Shown here: piece after piece, positions 14,105 through 20,793 of the stretch
Layout: every line of letters begins with the position of its first letter
Numbering within the stretch: the stretch's first letter is position 1
Source: a virus
Length of the DNA: 26,490 nucleotides
Reading direction: 5' to 3' (one strand)
Virus record (IMG/VR): IMGVR_UViG_3300025137_000241
Coordinates: 1-26,490 of that record
Notes under the pieces: model-generated
Seen by the model: the letters and a program-made list of their open reading frames with translations, nothing else
Told to the model about the DNA's origin: nothing
Database searches by the model: none
Translations under genes and position numbers: made by a program

Positions 14105-14128
14105 AGTAACTATAAATGAGGATTAATT

Positions 14129-14701
14129 ATGGCAATAAAACCAAAGAATAAACCACACTATGTAAATAATAAAGAATTCCTTCAAGCAATGATGGAATGG
14201 AAGGAACAGTGTCGTGTAGCAGAAGAGGCAGGAAAAGGACAACCACAAATAAGTAATTACATTGGTGAGTGTTTTTTGAAGATTGCTAATCATCTGTCTT
14301 ACAGACCAAACTTTATTAATTATACTTACAGAGAAGAAATGATTTCTGATGGTATTGAAAACTGTCTACAGTATGTACATAACTTCAATCCAGAGAAATC
14401 AAACAACCCATTTGCTTATTTCACGCAAATAATATATTATGCGTTTCTTAGACGTATCCAAAAGGAAAAGAAACAATCTCATGTGAAAAACAAGATTATT
14501 GAAAATATGAATGTAGATACCTTTCTAATACAAGAAGGTGATGATTCTCCACAAGCAAATCATTATGTAGATTACTTACAGAAGAATTTCTTACCAGCAG
14601 AAGATGTTTACAAACCGAAAAAGAAGAAGCCCCAACCTAAAGGGTTAGAATTATTTTATGATGGAGACGAAAAAATAGATGAAGATAGCACTAATAACTG
14701 A
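14129..14701 (+). CDS. 55: Late sigma factor gp55
   Basis: 190 residues (185 in T4). A minimal sigma factor that redirects host RNA polymerase to TATAAATA promoters, working with gp33 and the gp45 clamp. Similar to T4 gp55 along most of its length: PHYVNNKEFLQAMMEWK near the N-terminus, NYTYREEMISDGIENCLQYVHNFNPEKSNNPFAYFTQIIYYAFLRRIQKEKK (residues about 68-121), which corresponds to sigma region 2, and a C-terminal LELFYDGDE segment like the T4 SLDFLYEAND. The late octamers found in this window are its expected targets. It has its own early-type promoter and GAGG before the ATG. Its last 23 nt overlap gp47. Confidence 0.95.
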   Translation: MAIKPKNKPHYVNNKEFLQAMMEWKEQCRVAEEAGKGQPQISNYIGECFLKIANHLSYRPNFINYTYREEMISDGIENCLQYVHNFNPEKSNNPFAYFTQIIYYAFLRRIQKEKKQSHVKNKIIENMNVDTFLIQEGDDSPQANHYVDYLQKNFLPAEDVYKPKKKKPQPKGLELFYDGDEKIDEDSTNN

Positions 14702-15740
14702 TACACATTTTGGTGCAAGAAACGATAGCCTAGCATTCAACGAATACTTTTACAAGTTTTGGGAAGACGTATTTTTCCCATATATCAAGGAAAATAATAT
14801 AGATACCGTTATCCATTTGGGTGACGTTATGGATAGACGTAAGTTTGTTTCATATAAGATATCTAGTGATTTTCGGAAGAGATTTGTAAAACCATTTGTT
14901 GACATGGGTATTAACTTGCATATTATGGTAGGTAATCACGATACATATTGGAAGAATACCAACGAGATTAATTCAGTTGATGAATTGCTTGGTGATAGAC
15001 ATTCTAATATACATATGTATTCTGAAGCCGAAACTGTTGAGTTTGATGGATTACCAATTCATTTTATTCCTTGGATTAATGCTGAGAACTATCAAAGTAC
15101 TATTGATGGTATAAAGAATACCAAAGCAGATATGGCAATGGGTCACCTAGAAATCAATGGATTTGAAATGCACGCTGGACACTTTTCTGAAAGTGGATAT
15201 CCAGCACAGATGTTCAGAAAGTTTGATAGTGTTTTCTCTGGACATTTTCATAAGAAGTCAGATGACGGACATATCTATTATCTTGGTAACACATACCAAA
15301 TGACTTGGAGTGATGATAACTGCCCTAAAGGTTTCCATGTATTCGATACCTCTACCAGAGAGATTGAACGTATTATTAATCCGTATACAATCTTCAAAAA
15401 GATTTACTATGATGATACATCTAGAGATTGGTCAAAAGAAGATGTTGAACAATATGCTGGAAAGTTTATTAAACTAATTGTTGTTAACAAGAAAGACTTG
15501 TATCAGTTTGATAGGTTTGTCGATAGGTTGTTATCAGTACAAACACATGAAGTAAAGATTGTAGAAGACTTTTCAGATTTGGATGCATCTAATGTGTCTG
15601 ATGAAATTATGGAGAATGCAGAAGATACAACAACTCTACTAGAAAGATATGTAGATGAGTTGGATGTTGACCTAAACAAAGATAGGTTAAAGTCAACGAT
15701 GAAATCACTGTATTTGGAGGCAAGTGACTTAGAATTATGA
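14679..15740 (+). CDS. 47: Recombination nuclease subunit gp47 (Mre11/SbcD-like)
   Basis: 353 residues (339 in T4). Metal-dependent nuclease that with gp46 resects DNA ends for recombination-dependent replication and degrades host DNA. Calcineurin-type phosphoesterase motifs are complete: DTH (8-10), GDVMDR (48-53), GNHD (85-88), GH (155-156) and SGHFH (187-191), the ligands for two Mn ions. The C-terminal 100 residues form the capping and gp46-binding part. It starts inside the end of gp55 and ends in an ATGA overlap with gp46, so gp55, gp47 and gp46 form one coupled unit. Assignment secure. Confidence 0.96.
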   Translation: MKIALITDTHFGARNDSLAFNEYFYKFWEDVFFPYIKENNIDTVIHLGDVMDRRKFVSYKISSDFRKRFVKPFVDMGINLHIMVGNHDTYWKNTNEINSVDELLGDRHSNIHMYSEAETVEFDGLPIHFIPWINAENYQSTIDGIKNTKADMAMGHLEINGFEMHAGHFSESGYPAQMFRKFDSVFSGHFHKKSDDGHIYYLGNTYQMTWSDDNCPKGFHVFDTSTREIERIINPYTIFKKIYYDDTSRDWSKEDVEQYAGKFIKLIVVNKKDLYQFDRFVDRLLSVQTHEVKIVEDFSDLDASNVSDEIMENAEDTTTLLERYVDELDVDLNKDRLKSTMKSLYLEASDLEL

Positions 15741-17446
15741 TAACATTTAAAAACGTGAGATGGAAGAATTTTCTTTCAACAGGCAATACTTTTACTAATG
15801 TAGAATTAGATAGAAATCCATCAACACTGATTGTTGGTGAAAATGGTGCTGGTAAGTCTACTATTCTTGATGCATTGTGTTTTGGATTATTTGGTAAGCC
15901 CTTTCGTACTATTAGTAAGAACCAACTAATCAATTCAATCAACGGCAGAGATTCGGTGGTTGAGGTTGAATTTGAAACACAGAACAAAAAAGTAAAAGTG
16001 GTTCGTGGTATCAAACCAAATATCTTTGAGGTTTATGTTGATGGGGTACTTATTAATCAAAATGCGAATGCAAGGGATTATCAAAAGCATCTAGAACAAC
16101 AAGTTTTAAAACTAAACTACCGTTCATTCACACAGGTAGTTATATTAGGAAGCTCTACTTTTATACCATTTATGCAATTGAGTTCTAAGAATAGAAGGGA
16201 AGTCGTTGAGGATATTCTAGACATTAAGATTTTCTCTCTGATGAACTTTGTTCTTAAAACAAAAGTGAAGACATTAAATACTGATATTGGTGAGGTTAAC
16301 TATGACCATGATATTTGTGAAAACAAAATAGAGTTACAGGAGAAGTACGTTGCAGATGTTAAACGCAATAAGAACACTCTTCTTTCTCAAAAGAACAGTG
16401 CTAAGGATGCTAATGAAGAAGAAATCTTTTCCAGACAGAAGGAAGTCAACAGGCTACAGGAAGAGAACACGACCCTTTTAGGTAAGATGGTTGGTGAAGA
16501 AAAGTATCAGTCTAAATCAATTGAGTATAGAGGTATTACTCATACACTAAAAGAAAAACATAATGCTTGTAGTAAACACATCAAATTCTTTGATGAGAAT
16601 GATGACTGTCCTGTTTGTCAACAACACATTGATGAGAAGTTTAAATTAGATATTGTCACAGAGAAAAAGAATCAATTAGAAAAGTATCAGAACGGACTAA
16701 ATGAATTAAGTGATGAAGTTAAAAAGACTAACGATAAAATTGCAGAATATAGAGAAATTGCAAAAGTACTTAGAGATAATGAAGTAGAAGTTGCAACAAT
16801 AAATTCTACAATTATTCAGTTAGAGAAGTTTAATTCTACTTTAGAAGTTGAAATCAAACAACTCAATGAGGGTGATATTACAAATAGTGATATGGAAAAA
16901 CTTCAAGAACTACAGAAGAAACTTGAAGGTTTTAACGCTCAAAAAACTAAACTGAAAGAAGATATGTTTTACTATGATGTTGCCCGTAATCTTTTACAAG
17001 ACACAGGCATCAAGACAAAGATTGTAAAACAGTATCTACCTATAATGAATAAGTTAGTTAATACCTACTTATCATCTATGGATTTCTTTGTGAACTTTAA
17101 TCTTGATGAAAACTTTAATGAAACAATCAAGTCACGGTTCAGAGATGAATTCTCTTATGCGAATTTCTCTGAAGGTGAGAAGATGAGAATAGACCTTGCA
17201 CTCTTATTTACTTGGAGAGCAATTGCAAAGATGAAGAATTCTACCAATACCAATCTACTCATTTTAGATGAAATCTTTGATTCCTCGTTAGATGGTTCTG
17301 GTACAGATGACTTCCTTAAAATCCTTAATACATTTACAGATGAGAATGTATTCGTGATATCTCATAAGCAGGATATACTATTTGATAAGTTCAGAAGTAC
17401 CCTACGATTTGAGAAAGTAAAAAACTTTAGTAAACTAGCAATATAG
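15737..17446 (+). CDS. 46: Recombination nuclease ATPase subunit gp46 (Rad50/SbcC-like)
   Basis: 569 residues (560 in T4). SMC-family ATPase partner of gp47. Walker A GENGAGKST at 34-42 follows VRWKNFLSTGNTFT. Long coiled-coil arms (about 170-285 and 300-400) flank a zinc hook C291-P-V-C294. The C-terminal half carries the signature ANFSEGEKMRIDLAL and Walker B LLILDEIFDSSLDG, then the switch segment VISHK. The coiled coils are short, as in other phage gp46 proteins. ATGA overlap with gp47 keeps the subunits together. It is followed within 13 nt by a small gene with its own GAGGAG. Confidence 0.96.
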   Translation: MITFKNVRWKNFLSTGNTFTNVELDRNPSTLIVGENGAGKSTILDALCFGLFGKPFRTISKNQLINSINGRDSVVEVEFETQNKKVKVVRGIKPNIFEVYVDGVLINQNANARDYQKHLEQQVLKLNYRSFTQVVILGSSTFIPFMQLSSKNRREVVEDILDIKIFSLMNFVLKTKVKTLNTDIGEVNYDHDICENKIELQEKYVADVKRNKNTLLSQKNSAKDANEEEIFSRQKEVNRLQEENTTLLGKMVGEEKYQSKSIEYRGITHTLKEKHNACSKHIKFFDENDDCPVCQQHIDEKFKLDIVTEKKNQLEKYQNGLNELSDEVKKTNDKIAEYREIAKVLRDNEVEVATINSTIIQLEKFNSTLEVEIKQLNEGDITNSDMEKLQELQKKLEGFNAQKTKLKEDMFYYDVARNLLQDTGIKTKIVKQYLPIMNKLVNTYLSSMDFFVNFNLDENFNETIKSRFRDEFSYANFSEGEKMRIDLALLFTWRAIAKMKNSTNTNLLILDEIFDSSLDGSGTDDFLKILNTFTDENVFVISHKQDILFDKFRSTLRFEKVKNFSKLAI

Positions 17447-17458
17447 AGGAGCTACATT

Positions 17459-17617
17459 ATGAGTACTAATTTAAAATATTCAAAGTCTGTAATTAAAGAT
17501 TTTGAAGAGTTAAGTGAAGGTAGAAAGAATTATATTAGAAAAAGAGCTGTCAAAAAATCATTAGAAGTTGAAGGTTATTTGAAACTAAAATATGGAGTAA
17601 GTGATGAAACAGAGTGA
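17459..17617 (+). CDS. 52-residue basic hypothetical protein
   Basis: A short frame with a strong AGGAG 7 nt before the ATG, starting 12 nt after gp46 and overlapping the next gene by 14 nt. The product is very basic and helical, with Lys/Arg clusters (GRKNYIRKRAVKKS at 21-34) preceded by an acidic-amphipathic stretch. It has no Cys and no membrane segment. The tight fit between neighbours and the good ribosome binding site support a real gene. Basic charge suggests nucleic acid or protein binding; no family is recognised. Confidence 0.65.
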   Translation: MSTNLKYSKSVIKDFEELSEGRKNYIRKRAVKKSLEVEGYLKLKYGVSDETE

Positions 17618-17918
17618 AAGATTTTATGAGTTATTGGAAGAAATGAAGAAAACTCACGATGCAAAGCGACATGACTATGCAAGTACAGAAGATGTGTTTG
17701 CAAACTTTAGACACTGTGAGATTGCTGGTATCCCAGCATGGAAGGGTGTATGTGTCCGTATTAGCGACAAATTCAGTCGTATCATGGGGTTCGCAAGGAA
17801 AGAGAAATTAAAGGTCAAGGATGAGAGTATTAAGGACACTCTAGTCGATATGGCTAACTATGCTCTTATTGCACTAATTCTTTATGAAGAAGATGCAAAA
17901 AAAGATACAAAAAAGTGA
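17604..17918 (+). CDS. DUF1599-like (Nmad1-type, MazG-like) small protein
   Basis: 104 residues from ATG 17604, with GGAG (17594-17597) upstream; a GTG at 17601 is in frame but less well placed. All-helical, with the pattern K-R-H-D-Y-A ... NF ... VCVRISDKFSRIMGF ... DESIKDTLVDMANYALIALILYEE. This is the signature of a widespread phage family (recalled as DUF1599, also called nucleotide-modification-associated domain 1) related in layout to MazG-type NTP pyrophosphatases. The His/Glu/Asp residues in HDY, CEIAG and DESIKDTLVD could bind metal. A role in clearing or altering the nucleotide pool is plausible, but no activity can be read from the sequence. Confidence 0.7.
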   Translation: MKQSERFYELLEEMKKTHDAKRHDYASTEDVFANFRHCEIAGIPAWKGVCVRISDKFSRIMGFARKEKLKVKDESIKDTLVDMANYALIALILYEEDAKKDTKK

Positions 17919-17927
17919 AAAAAACAC

Positions 17928-17956
17928 TTGACTTTGTTATGATAACATGGTATATT
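17928..17956 (+). promoter_or_regulatory. Sigma70-type promoter for the small membrane protein gene
   Basis: TTGACT (17928-17933), 17-nt spacer, TATATT (17951-17956) with TGG just upstream. The spacer contains a perfect 13-nt palindrome TGTTAT-G-ATAACA (17935-17947), and TTGATCAA (17955-17962) spans the -10 end. A second dyad AAGTG-A7-CACTT (17913-17929) abuts the -35. Operator-like. Confidence 0.8.
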
Positions 17957-17989
17957 GATCAAGTAAGATGAAAAAAGAGAGGTTTTACT

Positions 17990-18160
17990 ATGATTAGAAT
18001 GGGTTTAGCGATAGTTTGTTTAATACTTGCAGTTGGTTGTATTGACGGCCCAACAGGGTATGAAAGCGATAATTGGACAGGAATGTTCATGTTTGCAATT
18101 GCTGGTATTGTTTTGGGTCTTTGGGGAATCAAAGATGTAAATAAAAATGAAGATTGTTAA
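17990..18160 (+). CDS. 56-residue membrane protein or lipoprotein
   Basis: A short frame between two promoters; GAGAGG lies upstream of the ATG. Residues 5-16 form a hydrophobic N-terminal segment ending in LILAVGC17, which fits a loose lipobox with Arg3 as the n-region charge. Residues 31-47 (GMFMFAIAGIVLGLWG) form a second hydrophobic segment, followed by a charged tail KDVNKNED. It is therefore either a small two-helix inner-membrane protein or a lipoprotein with one membrane helix. It is expressed from its own early-type promoter. Small early membrane proteins in T4-like phages often act in superinfection exclusion or lysis control, but nothing here shows which. Confidence 0.65.
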   Translation: MIRMGLAIVCLILAVGCIDGPTGYESDNWTGMFMFAIAGIVLGLWGIKDVNKNEDC

Positions 18161-18168
18161 AAAAGTCC

Positions 18169-18197
18169 TTGACTTTTGTTCTAAAAACAAGTATACT
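18169..18197 (+). promoter_or_regulatory. Sigma70-type promoter for the DUF932 gene
   Basis: TTGACT (18169-18174), 17-nt spacer, TATACT (18192-18197); no TG extension. The -35 lies in a perfect dyad AAAAGTC-CTT-GACTTTT (18161-18177) that starts on the base after the previous stop codon. A second dyad TTGTT-N5-AACAA fills the spacer. The -35 dyad could double as a weak terminator for the preceding gene. Confidence 0.82.
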
Positions 18198-18231
18198 GTA
18201 TAAGTAAAGTGAAAAAAATGGAGAATATATT

Positions 18232-19191
18232 ATGTCACATGAAGTAGAAATTATTGATGGTCGTGCTCAAATGGCTTATGTTGGGGAATTACCTTGGCAT
18301 GGTTTGGGTACTAAGGTGGAAGATGAACTAACACCAGATCAATTCCAAAAGGTTGCTGGTCTTGATTGGTCAGTAGAAAAACAACCGCTTGTAACTGCAA
18401 GTGGTGTGCCTATCAAAAACAAAGAGGCACTTGTTCGTACCTCAGATAACACTGTTCTAGATGTTGTCGGAACTGGTTGGAATCCAGTTCAGAACTCAGA
18501 AGCGTTTGAGTTCTTCCATGAATATGTAATGGCAGGGGATATGGAAATGCATACCGCTGGTTCATTAAAAGATGGACAAATGGTTTGGGCACTTGCCAAA
18601 ACTAAAGAGTCTTTTGAATTATTCAATGGTGATGTTACGGACAATTACTTTTTGTTCACTAACCCACATCAGTTTGGTAAGGCGATTAATATTCGTATGA
18701 CACCAATTCGTGTGGTATGTAACAATACTCTAACACTGTCTCTATCACAGAATGCAGATAAGATGCTTACAGTTAATCACCGTAAGGCATTTGATGCTTC
18801 AGAAGTGAAAGAACAGATGGGTATCGCTCGTGAAAAAATGGAACAGTACAAGTCAATGGCTGCGTTCCTTGGTTCAAAACCAGCAACCGGCGACAACGTA
18901 ATCCAATATTTCAATGAAGTATTTGGTGCGCCTGCAAAAGAGAAAGTGGAAGGTGTTCTACCGTTCACAACTCGTAATGCAAAACTTGCCCATGAAAACT
19001 TGAATGTCCAGCCTGGTGCTGAGTTCGCTCAAGGAACATGGTGGACTGCATTCAACTCTGTTACTAACATGACAGACCACTTACAAGGTCGTTCAAACGA
19101 TGGTCGATTAGTTTCGTCATGGTATGGACGTAACCGTAAGGTGAAGTTGAATGCTCTTGATAAGGCGCTTGAGTACGCTGAGGCGGCTTAA
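18232..19191 (+). CDS. DUF932 family phage/plasmid-like protein
   Basis: 319 residues. Clear DUF932 features: an N-terminal LPWHGLGTKV (about 20-29), a strand-rich middle with VGTGWNPVQNSEAFEFF, DNYFLFTNPHQFGKAINIRMTPIRVVCNNTLTLSL (about 135-170), and a C-terminal helical part ending NRKVKLNALDKALEYAE. Proteins of this family occur in many phages and plasmids and have no settled function. ATG follows GGAG at about 9 nt. It stands as a single-gene unit: its own promoter upstream and a terminator hairpin directly after it. That suggests separate, probably early, control and high expression. Confidence 0.85.
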   Translation: MSHEVEIIDGRAQMAYVGELPWHGLGTKVEDELTPDQFQKVAGLDWSVEKQPLVTASGVPIKNKEALVRTSDNTVLDVVGTGWNPVQNSEAFEFFHEYVMAGDMEMHTAGSLKDGQMVWALAKTKESFELFNGDVTDNYFLFTNPHQFGKAINIRMTPIRVVCNNTLTLSLSQNADKMLTVNHRKAFDASEVKEQMGIAREKMEQYKSMAAFLGSKPATGDNVIQYFNEVFGAPAKEKVEGVLPFTTRNAKLAHENLNVQPGAEFAQGTWWTAFNSVTNMTDHLQGRSNDGRLVSSWYGRNRKVKLNALDKALEYAEAA

Positions 19192-19201
19192 AAAAGTTGA
19201 G

Positions 19202-19225
19202 AAGGGGGGTTGAAATGCCCCTCTT
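19202..19225 (+). terminator. Probable intrinsic terminator after the DUF932 gene
   Basis: AAGGGGGG (19202-19209) pairs with CCCCTCTT (19218-19225), with one G-T pair, around an 8-nt loop. The 3' side runs into TTTAATACTT, so the T-tract is weak but present. It lies 10 nt after the stop and just before a late promoter. Confidence 0.72.
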
Positions 19226-19234
19226 TAATACTTA

Positions 19235-19242
19235 TATAAATA
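19235..19242 (+). promoter_or_regulatory. Late promoter (TATAAATA) for Hsp20 gene
   Basis: Exact octamer, 9 nt after the terminator stem. Predicted +1 is A19248, within the first base pairs of the hairpin below. The leader is about 58 nt, with AAGGAG before the ATG at 19306. Confidence 0.78.
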
Positions 19243-19246
19243 AAGG

Positions 19247-19276
19247 TACGATATGCCGAATTGGTCGGGTATCGTA
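19247..19276 (+). other. 5'-terminal stem-loop of the Hsp20 late transcript
   Basis: TACGATA (19247-19253) pairs perfectly with TATCGTA (19270-19276). Inside, CCGA (19256-19259) pairs with TCGG (19265-19268) around a 5-nt loop, separated by a small internal loop. The outer stem starts within a base of the predicted late start. 5'-terminal hairpins are known to protect bacterial mRNAs from RNase E, so mRNA stability is a likely role. Confidence 0.6.
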
Positions 19277-19305
19277 TTTAATCTTGCTTTATAAGGAGAA
19301 CTATT

Positions 19306-19746
19306 ATGGTTAATACAAAAGCATTGTCACTTTTTGACAACTTCAATCAACTCACCCCATATGCCGTAGGCTTTGAAAGACAATTTGATCGTCTAAACGA
19401 TTATATTCGACATCAACAGCAATCTACAGGCTTTCCACCTTACAATATCCAAAAGATAGAAGATTTCAAATTTGAAATCGAAATGGCACTTGCTGGTTTC
19501 AGTAAGAAGGATATTCAGATGGAAGTTGCAGATGGAGTTCTTACAGTACGTTCTGTAAAAGAGAATGATACAGATGATGAGTGGACACTACACAGAGGAA
19601 TCTCATATCGTAAGTTTGATAGAAAATTTACACTTGCAGATGATGTTGTAGTAAACGAAGCAAAACTTGAAAATGGACTTCTAACAATTTCTCTAGAACA
19701 AATCGTTCCAGAAGAAAAGAAGCCTCGTACAATTAAAATAAATTAA
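19306..19746 (+). CDS. hsp20: Hsp20/alpha-crystallin small heat shock protein
   Basis: 146 residues, IbpA-like. ATP-independent holdase that binds unfolding proteins; common in marine T4-like phages. N-terminal arm with LFDNFNQLTPYAVGFERQFDRL, then an alpha-crystallin domain (about 45-135). Its hallmarks are FKFEIEMALAGFSKKDIQMEVADGVLTVRS, the ISYRKFDRKFTLADDV strand and the closing A-x-LENGLLTISL motif. The C-terminal extension ends in RTIKIN, containing the I-x-I motif that docks between subunits. Transcribed from a perfect late promoter, so it is probably made when virion proteins accumulate and folding load is highest. Confidence 0.93.
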   Translation: MVNTKALSLFDNFNQLTPYAVGFERQFDRLNDYIRHQQQSTGFPPYNIQKIEDFKFEIEMALAGFSKKDIQMEVADGVLTVRSVKENDTDDEWTLHRGISYRKFDRKFTLADDVVVNEAKLENGLLTISLEQIVPEEKKPRTIKIN

Positions 19747-19770
19747 TTTACGTTCTAGGGGGGAAAGTCA

Positions 19771-19799
19771 TTGACTTTCCTCTCTTATTATGTTATTAT
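19771..19799 (+). promoter_or_regulatory. Sigma70-type promoter upstream of the replication block
   Basis: TTGACT (19771-19776), 17-nt spacer, TATTAT (19794-19799) with TG one base before the -10. The -35 lies in a dyad GGAAAGTCA-T-TGACTTTCC (19762-19780) that extends outward with G-C and G-T pairs to 19758-19784. AAAGTC-n-TTGACTTT is shared with the DUF932 promoter. It reads into the DUF3310-type gene and gp45. Confidence 0.8.
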
Positions 19800-19827
19800 A
19801 AACAAAATGATACAACTTATAGGATGA

Positions 19828-20121
19828 ATGCTAGTGAATATAGACTACAAATATAGCGAAGATGTTATTCTTGATGAACTCAAAGAATATATAAACAAAA
19901 CTTATCAATCACACTACTCGCAGAGTAAATTTCAAGCGACAGAATTTATCATGGACAATGGACATGGTGAAGGTTTCTGTATCGGGAATATTATGAAATA
20001 TTCACAAAGGTATGGAAAAAAAGAAGGCAAGAACAGAAATGACTTGTTAAAAGTAATACATTATGGTATAATGGCATTACACAATCACGACACAAACGAA
20101 GAAAACGGAGAAAATATATAA
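19828..20121 (+). CDS. DUF3310-like protein (T7 gp1.7-type family)
   Basis: 97 residues from ATG 19828; GTG 19834 is in frame and better spaced from AGGA (19821-19824), so the exact start is open. The C-terminal half has the family core FCIGNIMKYSQRYGKKEGKNRNDLLKVIHYGIMAL (about 51-85), that is G-N-x-x-K-Y-x-x-R-x-x-K-x-G-x-x-D-L-x-K. This is typical of the short DUF3310 proteins found in many phages; a T7 relative (gp1.7) has nucleotide kinase activity. An enzyme activity is not demonstrable here. It ends in a TAATG overlap with the clamp gene, and a promoter for the clamp lies within its 3' part. Confidence 0.75.
   Translation: MLVNIDYKYSEDVILDELKEYINKTYQSHYSQSKFQATEFIMDNGHGEGFCIGNIMKYSQRYGKKEGKNRNDLLKVIHYGIMALHNHDTNEENGENI
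20044..20072 (+). promoter_or_regulatory. Internal sigma70-type promoter for sliding clamp
   Basis: TTGTTA (20044-20049), 17-nt spacer, perfect TATAAT (20067-20072) preceded by ATGG, the same extended -10 context as the other early promoters. It lies inside the DUF3310-type gene, 48 nt before the gp45 start, and would boost clamp-to-gp62 transcription. Confidence 0.6.
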
Positions 20122-20774
20122 TGAAACTTAGTAATGAAACAAGGGAAGTATTGAAGAACTACAGTACTATCAATTCAAACCTTTTAGTGAAAGCGGGCAA
20201 TACGATTGCCACAATGTCTCAAATGAAAAACATTGTTGCAACTGCAACTGTTCCAGACACCTTTGAAACGGAATTTGCAATTTATGATTTGAATGAATTC
20301 TTATCTGCAATGTCTTTGTTTACAGACCCAGAGTTAACTTTTAATGACCAATCTGTCAGAATGTCACAAGGTTCAACTGACCTTACATACTTCTATTCAG
20401 ATCCATCGGTTGTTACTACACCAAAAACTGAAGTGGTAATGCCATCGGTGAATGCATCATTTACTCTAACACAGTCAACCTTTACACAAGTACAAAAGGC
20501 GGCTGCTGTTCTAGGTGTACCAGATATGGTACTTGAAGTTGGACATGATGGTATTATGGACTTGAGGGTTTCTGACCGTAAGAATGATACATCCAACAAT
20601 TTCAGTATTGAAGTTGGTGAAGGTGGAAGTCCAAATCAAAAGTTCTACTTTAAAGTTGAAAATCTTAAATTGTTAAACGGCGATTATAATGTCGAAGTAT
20701 CTGACAAGGGTATTAGTAAGTTTACTAATCTAACTAAAAAAGTCGAATACTTTATTGCACTAGAAGCTGCTTAA
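20121..20774 (+). CDS. 45: DNA polymerase sliding clamp gp45
   Basis: 217 residues (228 in T4). Trimeric ring that holds the polymerase on DNA and also activates late transcription through gp55 and gp33. Alignable with T4 gp45 in order: MKLSNETREVLKNYSTINSNLLVKAGN, the IYDLNEFLSAMSLF segment, and the C-terminal FKVENLKLLNGDYNVEVSDKGISKFTN...VEYFIALE, which forms the last strands of the second clamp domain. It overlaps the stop of the preceding gene (TAATG). The order gp45-gp44-gp62-regA-gp43 is the classical T4 replication cluster. Assignment secure. Confidence 0.95.
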   Translation: MKLSNETREVLKNYSTINSNLLVKAGNTIATMSQMKNIVATATVPDTFETEFAIYDLNEFLSAMSLFTDPELTFNDQSVRMSQGSTDLTYFYSDPSVVTTPKTEVVMPSVNASFTLTQSTFTQVQKAAAVLGVPDMVLEVGHDGIMDLRVSDRKNDTSNNFSIEVGEGGSPNQKFYFKVENLKLLNGDYNVEVSDKGISKFTNLTKKVEYFIALEAA

Positions 20775-20793
20775 ACAATTTAAGGATTATATT

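Noticed and set aside
14060-14118. TATAAATT (14060-14067) and TATAAATG (14111-14118) as late promoters
   Set aside because: Each has one mismatch in A/T-rich dyads that are already explained by the inverted repeat and palindrome; the second would start transcription inside or at the ribosome binding site of gp55.
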